Shown: positions 34,240-45,306 of the stretch, one piece after another
Layout of the letters: every line of letters starts with the position of its first letter
Numbering within the stretch: the first letter of the stretch is position 1
Assembly (NCBI GenBank): GCA_003290165.1
Contig: QNQO01005788.1
Coordinates: 166,859-230,858 of the forward strand
From: Berberis thunbergii
Taxonomy: Eukaryota; Streptophyta; Magnoliopsida; Ranunculales; Berberidaceae
DNA: 64,000 nt
Direction of reading: 5' to 3'
Notes under the pieces: model-generated
The model's input: the letters and a program-made list of their open reading frames with translations, nothing else
The model's database searches: none
Told to the model about the DNA's origin: nothing
Translations under genes and position numbers: made by a program

Positions 34240-36605
34240 TTGATCCCAGAGACTTTGTTTTGTCGTTTCGCTTTCCGCGCTGTAGACTTTGTTCAACTTC
34301 TGCAATCAAAAGTTTGTACGTTTTTCAGGGCGGGCCGCCAGAATCAGCTTTTTGATGAACTATGCGCTAAAGGCTGTAAGTTTTTCGAAGAGATGTCAAA
34401 TCTCCAAGTCGAATCTGGAAGGCCTTCGCAAGAAATATGGGATCCTAAATATATGTGCTTTTCACATTGGGCGCTGGTCAGACGCCATTATCTCATCCAG
34501 AAGAATTTATATGTTTGCACCAAGGCACGAGTGTTTGTTTTCCTATCATCAAGGAAATATGGAGCTTCCTAGCGTACCTCGGCATTCTGCCTGCTCAACT
34601 GTTGCCAAACGGGTACAGGATGCAAATCGCCATTCTGATTAGGGCGAGGGGCGATGGTGTCCAAGTGTCTCCAAGGGCGATCCAATTGTTCGTCTCTCAT
34701 CAGATAAATGAGCACATTGTGTGCTTTTTAGCGTCGTCGGCTTATTTTGGCAAGCTGCCTGACGATTACAAGTTCTGGTAGAAATATTGTTTCATGGCTT
34801 CTGCAGAATCGAAGTATTTTGAACTTGATGGTCGTCTGATCGAGCGGGAGTTCAAACAACTGACTGAGTTCAATTATGTTCTCAATCTTGTTTGTGCTGA
34901 TTGCATATTGAATTGTTTTTTGTAAGAAAATTTTCAATTGCGCCCCTTTCTTCTGAGGACAAAGCAATAATGGATAAATTTCGTGATATGTCTCGGATGC
35001 GGGTGGAGGATGTCGTCCAACCCTTTAATATCAAGCGCAGAGGACTATGGGCTTACTAGCATGAGGTTCCCACTCTTTTTAGAGTTCCAAAACCTAAGTT
35101 TGAAAATGAACCTTCTTCGAAAAAAATGAAGCCCCCGAAGGTTAAGATTCTCAGCCTATCAAGGAGGGCGTAGTTGAATGAGGCACTGTCTTCTTCTGTG
35201 CGTTCGAAAAAAACCTCACACTGCAGCTAAGCCTATTCCTGAGCGTTCAACACTTTCAGAGGGAGACGCAAAGTTGTGGGCAAGGTCTTGATTCGTCCGC
35301 GAGACAGAAGCTGTTGTGCTCGAAGGTCATAGTGCTCGGGTAAAAGCCCCTATTTCCCTTTCTCAACTTGGAGAAGGCATGTCTACAAATGGTGGGGGTC
35401 AAAAATGCAACGAAGCTGAGCACTGAGCAGGCGAATAACCTGTTGTTTCAGGCGGGTATGGTGGCTTCATCCAATGCTGATCAGACTTGTCCTTTTTCAT
35501 TAGAGAAATTCGAGTATAACCCCTCATTGGATCGTGAGTCTTCTCAGCTTGGTAAAGAGTTGCTTGGCTTTCGTCTTCATGGCGAAAGGTCCCATCCACG
35601 TCACCCGTGCTATCCTCCGTCCCGATCTCGACCTCAATTTGAGGTGACGATGGGTCCAAGGGATAATTCACTTCCCTATTTCCTGTCAACTATTTTCGAA
35701 TTGGCTCATGAGAAAGAGTCGATCGTTGTGAGTAAGGGGAAAGTAGTGAAGAAGGGCCCTGATGCGGTGAACCAATCTATTCGCCTTGGATGTGTTGAAG
35801 ATGAGCAACCAAGCCTAGCACCAGAAGGTTGATATTTCTTATGCCTTTAGGAAGCATATTAGTGGATGGAATGATAGGCTTACGAATTGTGCTCTGAAGT
35901 CAAAAGGCGATACGCCAGGAGAGCGTATGGACAAAGGGCAAAAACATCTCGTGCTGGGGTATCATATCTGAACCAAGTTGTTGTCGCTGGAACGGATGTT
36001 GAGGTTGCTCGTGAGAGAGTGTATACCATGGAGCGACTCTTTGAAAATGTGTTGAAGTCGTACTCTGATACGTTATATCAGATAGATTCCTTAAACAAGC
36101 ATTTGGAGGAGTCTGGCGCTGGGACGAGCTCCGATTCATTGTGGGTTGTGCGGGTCGATCTTGAGCTGAATTCTTCCAAGACTGGCTTGGTATTCGCTGA
36201 AACGGAGTTTGGATGCACTCGGTAGGAGCTGAAGAGCGTGGAAGAGGTAACGGGCAAGGCGCAAGCTGATCTACAAGCCCGGACTGTTGAAAGGGAGCGA
36301 CCTGATTCTGAATGGATTGTTTTACGCCAAAAGCTTGAATCTGACGTTGCTAGCGGACTTCATCATTTCCGCAAAGTGGAGGATCGAGCTACCTCCCTGC
36401 AGGATAAGTTGAATCTGCTAAAACAACAACTGGTAGAGGAGCAGTCCCAAATAGCCGCGCTTGCGAACAATCTAAAGGAGGCAGAGAAAAGTCTGGTGGA
36501 GTCCAAAGCTCACGAACAGAAGCACCAGGCAACCCTGGATTTTGCTGAGATTGTTCAGAGTAGGTTGGATCTGCTAGAGCTAATTGAATATGAGTACCCC
36601 TGACC
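34240..36605 (+). pseudogene. 'Putative gypsy type transposon' gag-like remnant
   Basis: A frameshifted coding region of the class annotated in plants as 'transposase (putative) gypsy type'. The PF04195-like part is at 34440-34800: a segment like LAYLGILPAQLLPNGYRMQI, then ARGDGVQVSPRAIQLF, then YFGKLPDDYKFW followed by a stop. A middle section (35368-35832) is low complexity. The 3' part is a long coiled coil (36000-36603: MERLFENVLKSYSD; LQDKLNLLKQQLVEEQSQIA; NNLKEAEKSLVES), as in these Gag-like proteins. GC content is higher than in the flanks. At least five frames are needed to read it, so it is dead. No RT is nearby. Confidence 0.6.
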
Positions 36606-37313
36606 TTAAACTCGACTTCGGTTACTACAAAAAGGTTGCTTATTAGAAAATTGATGAGGAATAAGTTTTCGATCCAGCGCCCACGACAGCAATTCGAAAC
36701 AGGCCTCTGACGACTCTGACTTATTTGTGTAATCCCTTCTTATTCTTTGTAATCCCTTCTGAAGCAGATCCACCACAACAACTGTAATCCTTAAGATATG
36801 ACTTGAAGAAAACTTGTTAAGTAGTATTTTATACTTGTACTTTCTAGAGCTTAGCTACTGAGTCTGTTCTACATTTTCATGATGTCGTGTTGGCCTCTTA
36901 GACGTGTAACTCGCATAGTAGATTATGAAGTTTTTGCACTTCAGATTCCCTAGAATGTCTTAATTCGCTTATTTGCAGGCTAGTCTGTCGGTCAGACTAG
37001 AAACAATCGTCATCAGCAGGAATTGACTAAACTTTGGTCGGGTTCAGGCATCATTGTACATGGTGGGACAATGATCCATGGCAAACCATCGTGATCAGGC
37101 TCAATAAGCTCTGACTAGACTCCCACTTTCTAAGTCATCGTCATCCACACTCGATGGACTAGGTGTAGAGAGGACCAAAAGCCATCGTCATCAGTCAGAA
37201 CTATCTAAGTTTTGGTCAAGTTTGACCATCATTGTCTATGGTGGGACAATGATCTCTGGCAAGCCATCATGATCAAGTTGCATTAGGTCTGACTAGACTC
37301 TAATTTTCTAAGC
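36606..37313 (+). repeat. 3' flank with 176-bp imperfect tandem repeat
   Basis: Follows the gag-like remnant. A unit running from ATCGTCATCAG through GGTGGGACAATGATC and CTGACTAGACTC to TTCTAAG is present in full at about 37008-37183 and partly at 37184-37313. The CACTA element begins exactly where the second unit stops at TTCTAAG, so the element interrupted this repeat. Confidence 0.6.
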
Positions 37314-37329
37314 CACTACACCAAAAATC

Positions 37330-37810
37330 CCCATTAGCAACGGTTTTAAACCGTGGTGGTAACCCATTGTCACGGCTAAGAGCGTGGGTTACAGAGGCGT
37401 CGCGAAATTCCTTTTCACGGCTATAAACCGTTTCTAAAATGTTTAGCAACGGTTTTATGTTTGAGGAGGTGTGGTAATTTTCAGCATTTAGCCACGGTTT
37501 TAAACCGTTGCAAGAACAATAGCAACGGTGTTTAGCCGTGGCCAAAGTAGCCACGGTTTTTAGCCGCGATAAGGTGTGGAAACTAGCAACGGTTTTAAAC
37601 CGTGGCTGACAAAGTAGCATCGGTTTTTAGCCGTGGCTAACCCTGGCCACGGTTTTAAGCCGTGGCTAAACATGGAGAAATAAGCCGTGGCAAACGTCAT
37701 AGCAACGGTTTTTAGCCGTGTCAAGTCATGGCCACGGTTTTAAACCGTGGCAACTGATGGAGAAATACCACGGTTTGCAGCAGTGGCAAGATGCGACCAC
37801 GGTTGTAAAC
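37330..37810. repeat. CACTA left subterminal repeats
   Basis: More than fifteen short palindromic units of the form (A/T)AGC(A/C)ACGGTTTTAAACCG(T)GGC in both orientations. They differ in spacing. Such arrays are the binding sites of the TNP1/TnpA-type protein in CACTA elements (family knowledge). Confidence 0.9.
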
Positions 37811-37829
37811 TGTCGCAGTTAAAACAAAA

Positions 37830-38368
37830 TTCAAAAAAAAAAAATCTGATTTGTTGCGAAAATAATATAATACAAAAAAAAAATTAATTTTTTTTTGCTG
37901 CTGCTGCAGAATTGGAACAATCCAATTTCAAACTGATAATGCAATCACAGAGAATACTGAAAGATGATATTGCAGTTTCAGCATTATCAAGCATTATCAA
38001 GAGAATTTACAGAAAGGGAAGACAAAGAATTCACAGGAAGGAAAGATTTATTTGATTGGAATGTAAAGGTTACAATGGTTTGATAGACTAGAATGTATTA
38101 GGCACAATTCGAGATTGCCAATCTCCTACACTTGTACAATGTGTTTACAAAAATGAATCAATGGTTTATGTTACAGACTCCCCTACTTATATTAGTTCCT
38201 AAAAGTTCCTAATGCCTTTATAATTCTCCATAAAGCACAAGACAACACTGCATTGATATAGCAACAATGCCACAACAGTTTTGTGTAACCATCCAGACTT
38301 CCAGACTTGCTAACAGACCTGCTAACCAACCATAATGTAAAATACAGCATGAGTATACCTGCAAGAAA
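37830..38368. other. CACTA interior between subterminal repeats and solo LTR
   Basis: About 540 bases of AT-rich sequence with no coding similarity recognised. With 42355-43000 it formed one continuous stretch before the solo LTR inserted. Confidence 0.4.
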
Positions 38369-38373
38369 TGCAT

Positions 38374-41300
38374 TGTCACGCCCCGATTTTCGAGAAAAAC
38401 GTAAATCCTAAAATCCACGTAGGATTATTCGTTTCCCCAAAACTCGGGACGTGAAATTCAATAACAACAGAAACATTTAGCAGCAATGAGAAAATATAGT
38501 TTAGAAAATAGAACAAACTAAAATTTATAATAAAACTCTAACATGAAAAACTGACGTCGCTAGCCCCACTAGCGAAACTCCCGTAACGCTGCTCAATAGT
38601 CTCTGAACCTGAAAGCTAATTGACTACATTCCCAAAGGAATGTACCCAAGAAGCAAGAGCTCACTTGGGTCAGCAATAAAGCTGGTGTGAGAAATCTTCA
38701 TTCCAAAAATCAATAAAATTGCACGTGATAAACATCAAGCAAAACACGAACAACAAACATCACACCAATAGGTAGTTCCTCAACGAGGCAAAGTGTGATG
38801 CAAGAAAAACACAGTCCACAGAATTTAGTTCCTCAACGAGGCAATCATATCATCATCCTAATATGTAAATATGCGTTTATCTGTACTTACCCTATAGGAG
38901 TTACTATGGCAAGTCGGACCTGCAGAAATATTAGTGGACTTGCCATCCTGCATAAAAAAGGATTAGAAACAATGTATCGTAATTTATTCTCTTTTATGAA
39001 TTAGGTTCATCTTTTTAACGGGATTGATCACTTAGACGATACCACACTCGCACCACCTCCGTGCCGACATACATGCCCGTATGCCTCTCTCATATAAGGA
39101 GACTACTCCGTCATTCATGCCCAAGTTGGGACATCACATACAGACATGCATCGCGGATACCCCTAACTATATGAGTACCAAAAAGCCACCCTTGGGCTAT
39201 CCAATGCGCATAAACTCACGTCACATTTTTGGACGGATAAATATCAAAGCCTATTTTAGGCATACAAACTCACCACATTTCCGCAAGACTAACCCGAAGA
39301 TTATTTTAGTTTCTCTAGTAAGAAATGGGTGCCCCAACTCCGCAAGACGACCCGCAGGTTATTTAGTTTCTCTAGTAAGAGAGGGGAAATCATAAACAAA
39401 AGAGATGTGGTAGTTCTAAGTGATCACAGCCCAAGTGTTTTATATTTTCAGAAGTCACTGTTTACTAATATCATTTATTTTTCCTAATTCAGAATTCTCC
39501 ACGATGACATTTTGTCATTCGTAAATTGATTCACAATCTATTCACCCACATTTTTGGGGAAACATAGCATATTCATTAATCATGTATGTAACAATATGGC
39601 AATCAAGCACTCCTTGATTCAAATATCCAAAATCTTTATAATGCATAAACAAGTCAACATGCATGATAATACCAATCTCCACATTAATCACAATGCATTA
39701 ATATTCACCAACCATTCACATCTCAAGCATCACTATTAACTTAGAATATGAAAAACATAGTTATGAGCTACTAACTGTAGTTAACCAAGCCAAACAAATC
39801 CATATCTAATAGTCTTTCTTAAACACTTGATTTCGGTGTGAGCTAACTTAGCTTACAGTGCATTAATAAGAAATACGACATTCATATACCCAAATGCTAG
39901 ACAAAATGTGGGATTGTCCACATCATAATCAAGTCCTACTAAGAAGTAATTGTACAATGGAAAACCAGCCACACTTAGTAGTAGCCATTAGAAGATCTAA
40001 CTTACCATGACCTTGCGACATGATGACAATGACCTACACTATAATATTGATCATAAATTAATAAAAATAGTAAAATAGAATTTTAGCTTCAAAAACGTGT
40101 AATCCTCCTCTCTGTCCCACTCCTATTCTTGTACTAAAATTACTTGTTCACAAGCAAAACTTACAAAAGAGTGACATGTCCTTGATTACGCAAGAACACT
40201 GCATTGTGACTATCGGTCAAAGTTTATCCAATGACTTACCAAAATTTATGATCATCGATAGATTCATCAAGTATTGACTCATGTCAAGGGCAACCCTTCA
40301 TAACCCATCACTAATACAAACACTCTATTCGATGTTGCACATTCCAAAACCCTAAATACCCATCACAGAATTCAAACACAAACATTGCAAAGAAACATGA
40401 ACAAAATGCACAAAGAAAACAAACCCATTCTCACAGGCAAAACCATTCTATTTTTGTAAAGGGGATATTATATTTTCAAGAAACAACATGAACTAGCCAC
40501 CCAATCAACCAATCAAACAATCCAACAACAGATTATCTAAAAATGTACTATTTAATATATACTCTACTCATCAAAGACAACAAGTGGAACAAGAAACAAG
40601 TAACACAGCATAGGCAAACTGATAGAAAAGAAGGACTCAAAGTAGAAGAGAAAGAAATGAAGAAACTCACAGTAAAAGAGGAAATGAAGAAAACTCACAG
40701 TAAAAGTAAAGGAGAGGAAGAAAACTCACCTTAAAATGAATCAGTAAACAGCCTGCACTCAGCCAGCCCAGCTAATGTAATTCCTCCATCAACAACTCTG
40801 GAACCATACAGAATTGAATGATTAAAAAGGGGAAAAGAGAACAAGTAATGGCCCACTCAATCAAGGAGCCCCTGGACTATCAACCCTAAGAGAACTTGCA
40901 CAGTTATGTAACCAGTTCGGACTCCCTACATTGTCCACACCGATGCCATGAATCCCCACTTCCATCCTTATAGGATCAACTAGCTAAAACATTATCAGTT
41001 TCTACTTCTAGGTGTCAAAAGATGTAGCATGGAATCCCCACACTAGCATAGCTTATTATACTATTGGTTTGCAAATGAACCCAACTAATCATATGCATGG
41101 ATATCAGAACAAAGGTTAATATAAAAGTATTAACGTATTGTAAACTGTGTGGAAATAACCTTGGAAACAATTTTAGGAACAATACCAAAGGTTAGAACTT
41201 AACATGGAAGTATGGCAATCTGCAATAATTAATGACCACCATAATGATCTTTCCTTGAGTAAAAGGGACCAATACAGAAACTAGTAAAAGAACATATTGT

Positions 41301-42349
41301 GACTAAATCAATAAACATGATGAACTCATATAAACATCTTGTATAAGAAAAGCTTACCCTTGAGCACAAATCCTTCCAGCCCAAGTGCATTATGACAACT
41401 TCACTATTACCCATGTCATCCTCAGTAGGGAGACCAACTGCTTTCCCATGTGTAATAGCATCCCTTCTGTCTTCGAATCTGCAATGTCATCATTGGCCGC
41501 ATCAAACAAAATGGAATGTTCATCTCAATCCCAATCTGTTCAAGAAACTCAAACCCATCATTTCCATCAGTTATATGCCCTGTGATGTAAACCTGGAATC
41601 AGTAGGTTTGACTAATTGGAAGACTAAAGCATCTCCTTCCACTGATTGACAGACACCACAAAGACTCATCGCACATACAACCATCTTCCTCACACACAAC
41701 CCGCCATCGCCATCGTACATCACTACCATCACACTTCCGCTGTCCACGATCCATCGACCTGCTCCCAGCACCCAATAGCGAGGTTCACCTCAGTTGATGA
41801 CATCTCTCTCAATGTCGATCGGCTCATCCAGGTCTATCAACTCACCAGATCGATTAAGTCTATCCCCGACTGTTATCTCTCTCAGGCGGTGTCGTACCAC
41901 TGGTCAGCCTCCCGTCCAGTTCGTCTCGACAACCTCAAACCAAGTCGATCGACTTTCCTCGCATAGGGCTCCATTTAAGATCAAATCACTAACACTCTCT
42001 GGCTGTGCGAATCTGTTTTTTTTTTTTGCAAAATCAAATGAGACGAGGGGGAAGATAAATGAGAAAAAAAAAGGCAGCTAGGCTGTGAAACCCGTGGCGG
42101 AGTTCGATTACATGAGTACTCGCTGGTGAATTGGGGAAAAAGGGAGGAGGCACAGTAAGGAAGAAGAAAAGGGTTTGAAAGAAGGGTTTGGTTTTATATT
42201 ATGGGTGGTTATCGCCCACTAAATTCGGAGGGCACCCCTCTAAACACACTAAATAAAACCTAAATTTCGAAATTCACATTCAATTAAATGTAACCTATTT
42301 TATAATTAAAATAAAATAAATTATCTTTATGAAAATTAGGGATGTTACA
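38374..42349. mobile_element. Solo LTR, about 4 kb, nested in the CACTA element
   Basis: Ends TGTCACGCCCC and GGATGTTACA with an exact 5-bp duplication TGCAT (38369-38373 and 42350-42354), as for LTR-retrotransposon insertion. TGT...ACA ends with an ACRCCCC-like start recall Ty3/gypsy Tekay/Del LTRs. No internal copy of the ends, PBS or coding domain was found, so the simplest reading is a solo LTR. A repeated TAGTTCCTCAACGAGGCAA motif (38771 and 38826) and GTTTCTCTAGTAAGA (39308 and 39367) occur inside. Frames in it (for example 39081-39395 and 41646-41966) are not genes. Confidence 0.65.
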
Positions 42350-43424
42350 TGCATCCAGCTCTTCAGCTAGCAATCAAACACATCACCCTTCAATCAGCTG
42401 TAAGATAATTTTAACCCACAAGCCACACCACACTACTTTTCAGAATTATATTTAGATACCTATAAAGGCTATTAGGAACCAGATGATCTAACTCAAATAC
42501 AAAATATAATTAGTCCACTACCACACTACTTTTCAATTCAAGAACAAATCAGAAAGCCATTGTTATTAATCATTCCGTAACTAAGAATATTGCTCAAACA
42601 AGAAGGGGATGAATTCCATCTTTGGGTTAATACTAGCTTATACAATCAACAACCATTATCAATTAACTAAATGTACATTTATGATTTAACTTCCCCCTTC
42701 AATAGTAAAGGTAGAATGTTGTCAGAAGGCAAACTGATCTTAACCCAGGCTGGTTGGCCGGTTGTTGCCATAGCCAATCATATTACACTTACAGTTCACA
42801 TGAGTCGTAGTTTATTAGTATATGATACTAAAAAGACAACCATGTACAACTTTAAATTCTCTTTTCATTCCTTTGTCACAAACAATCAAATTTCTGAGAA
42901 TATCTTAATACACATTGGGTGTCTGCATATAAATTTTAAGAAGTAAATTTTTTCAAAAATAAAATGGGAAGTAAGATTTGGAAATGACAAAGAACAACTT
43001 ACAAGTCTCTAAGAGTTTGATCCAAGGCTTTTTCATGGTTTCTCTGCTATAACAATTAGATCTTCTGCACCCAATTCACTTGAGAAGAAGTCTCTGTACT
43101 ATAGCTAATGTACTGCAGATCACCTGAATAGACCATAACCATAATAATAAAGTTAGCCATACACAAAAGAAACTAATGTCTTTTGAAATAAAAATCATCT
43201 AATTAAGAATTAATATGCTGATAACCATAGTAATAAAACATAAAAAACAATAACAAGTTTTAAGAACAACTCTCAGCCCTTTACTTGAAAACATGGCTAA
43301 AATTCCAACGAAAAATAGGGAGGAGAGAATGATCACAGTCCCACAAGACTTCACGAGGGAGACCCCAAGGAAGGGGATCTTAAAATGAGATTCAGAATAC
43401 CCGAACCTAAAATACAACAAAAAT

Positions 43425-44045
43425 CATTCCGTTCCAAAAACTGTACAGATATGTAAATCTTGGAAGACCACTTCTTGGTATCCACCACCTTCATCAAGAT
43501 CTGTGGATACAAGAAAGTTGAGTTTTTTTTCTAAACTAACTCGTTTACAGAGTAGAAAGAAAACTACCATATGTGTTTGCATGTATATATGAATGTGTAC
43601 GTATGTCTTGCATTGGTGTATACTAATACTATGCACATCTTTATGGATAAAACTGAAATAGAACCTAGTAATTGATCACATGGGCATAAACAATGGCAAA
43701 GCTTAGATGTGTGTATGTAAAGTTTATTTCAACTACAATTCATCATTAATAATCAAGCACGTACTTTATTATGACATCTTCTAACCCATAGCAATATGAT
43801 TCTAATGGAGGTGCATCTCTTTCAATGTTCATGATGGTGTTAAGAAAATATAATGAGTTACGAAAAGTGAAATTAGGATCACCATAGATGTCGATATTGG
43901 GTGCGCTCCCATATCTCGTAACAAACAAAAAGGGCAACCTCAATAGCATGACGTGCTACAGCCACAAGAGACTTTAGTATGTATATAGCCGACGCAATCC
44001 GGTTCAGGATTTGGATCATGCAATGCCACGCGCTGCCCTGAGTTT
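43425..44045 (-). pseudogene. Captured fragment: pyruvate dehydrogenase (acetyl-transferring) kinase
   Basis: Exon-like pieces of the mitochondrial kinase that phosphorylates PDH E1-alpha. Read on the minus strand with frame changes: ALHDPNPEPDCVGYIHTK (about 43975-44028), VAVARHA (about 43950), YGSAPNIDIYGDPNFTF (about 43868-43918), a piece like APPLESYCYGLEDVIIK, and the nucleotide-binding GHKL box DEGGG followed by IPRSGLPRFTYLYS (about 43438-43497). The catalytic box is separated by intron-like sequence, so genomic DNA was captured. Frameshifts occur within the exons (before IYGDP and after DEGGG). It is not functional. Possible further 3' traces (GDLQYIS near 43100) are weak. Confidence 0.85.
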
Positions 44046-44184
44046 GAAAAAAACTTTGAAGGTCAGCAATGAATCTGATATTTCTAACAAATAAAAAGCT
44101 AACTTTTAACATGGGCAAACAAAATAAAATTAGATGGAAAAGGAGTTACAATCAGCATACGAATCCCATTCTACATGTAATCTG

Positions 44185-44530
44185 TCGAGAAACTGGTGGA
44201 TTTTGGTCAATAATTGGCTTGTGATCAATAATAGATGATTTGGCAGCTGCAACTTTTGCCTTAGCGAAAGCAGCTCCGGTGCTGATTGTCCTAAAGCCCT
44301 GTGGAAATAGCATGGTTTTAAATTTTGGAACCAATTAATTCAATACAATAGAGATGTGTTTGGGTGCTTACAGTCCACCTATCACTAGATGACCTCCATA
44401 CCAAAGTAGAAGTGCGTAGCACAGAAAACAGTGAAGTACGTCGACACCAACCCCCCTTTGGCCAATCCAATCTTGTAACCAAGCTTTTGAGCTACTCGCA
44501 ATGCAGATGAATAAGTTTGCAAAGCTCTTG
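44185..44530 (-). pseudogene. Captured fragment: ABCB-type (P-glycoprotein) ABC transporter
   Basis: Two exon pieces from the first transmembrane domain of an ABCB1/ABCB19-like auxin-transporter-class protein. One has ALRVAQKLGYKIGLAKG, then after a one-base shift CYALLLWYGGHLV (about 44380-44515). A short GT-AG intron (about 44301-44371) separates it from the second, ALGQSAP then FAKAKVAAAK and IIDHKPIIDQNP (about 44195-44300). A retained intron and several frameshifts show genomic capture followed by decay. No nucleotide-binding domain is present, so no transporter can be made. Confidence 0.85.
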
Positions 44531-45306
44531 ATTCCCCAAACTAGGAAAACTGTCCGAATTTGAACTATATCTATACAATTCAGATTAAAATCAGTCATGT
44601 TAGCTGATTGCCTCCCATGCTATTGAATACAAACCAAGTTTTTATGAGGAGATTCTATCAGATGGAGCAGCATTACTGGCATACAATACCCCGACAAACT
44701 GGGGAAAAATCTTGCTACTTAGCGAAATGAAACTAAGACAGTGACTTAAAATCGCAAGATTGGTGTCGAGATGTAATTGAGTGAATAAAGTTTGAACAAA
44801 AAAAAAAGAATTTTAAAATCAGAGCCTGATCTTTTGCTAGACAATGATTTTCATAAATATTCAGAAGCGGTAAAATATTTGAAGATATTGAATCATTACA
44901 GTTATTATAACTTCGCAAGATAACAATTTAGATCTAGTTCATGCCAATTTCACTTTGTTTACTATATTAAGCAGAGTCAATTGACTGGGTAGTGCTCATT
45001 ATTTGTTTTTTTCAAGGTTGAGAACCAAATTCAGGAATGCAAAAACATTCTCACTTTACAGCATTCGACATAACTATGATTTTCATGGCTTCAATTCAAA
45101 CTTTCTTCAACAAAGAAATGCATACAAAATACAACCTCTCTGGGTAGGACTACACTAGTATGCCAACATAAATTGAACAGGTAAGTGTAAGCATATCAAA
45201 CCAAATTGTACTCCCATAAGATCACCTAGTGGATTCAAGGAATATGCAAGCACTGATTCACAGGAATTGTAGCGCACTGAAAATGGGAAAGAGCATCCAG
45301 AAATAC

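Noticed and set aside
37330..37810. Regularly recurring short palindromes resembling a CRISPR array
   Set aside because: Units are palindromic, irregularly spaced, in both orientations, and lie beside a CACTA terminus in plant DNA. They are CACTA subterminal repeats.
41571..42081. Overlapping frames suggesting a small gene at 41.6-42.0 kb
   Set aside because: They fall in the solo LTR, overlap in several frames on both strands, and show no domain or codon pattern.
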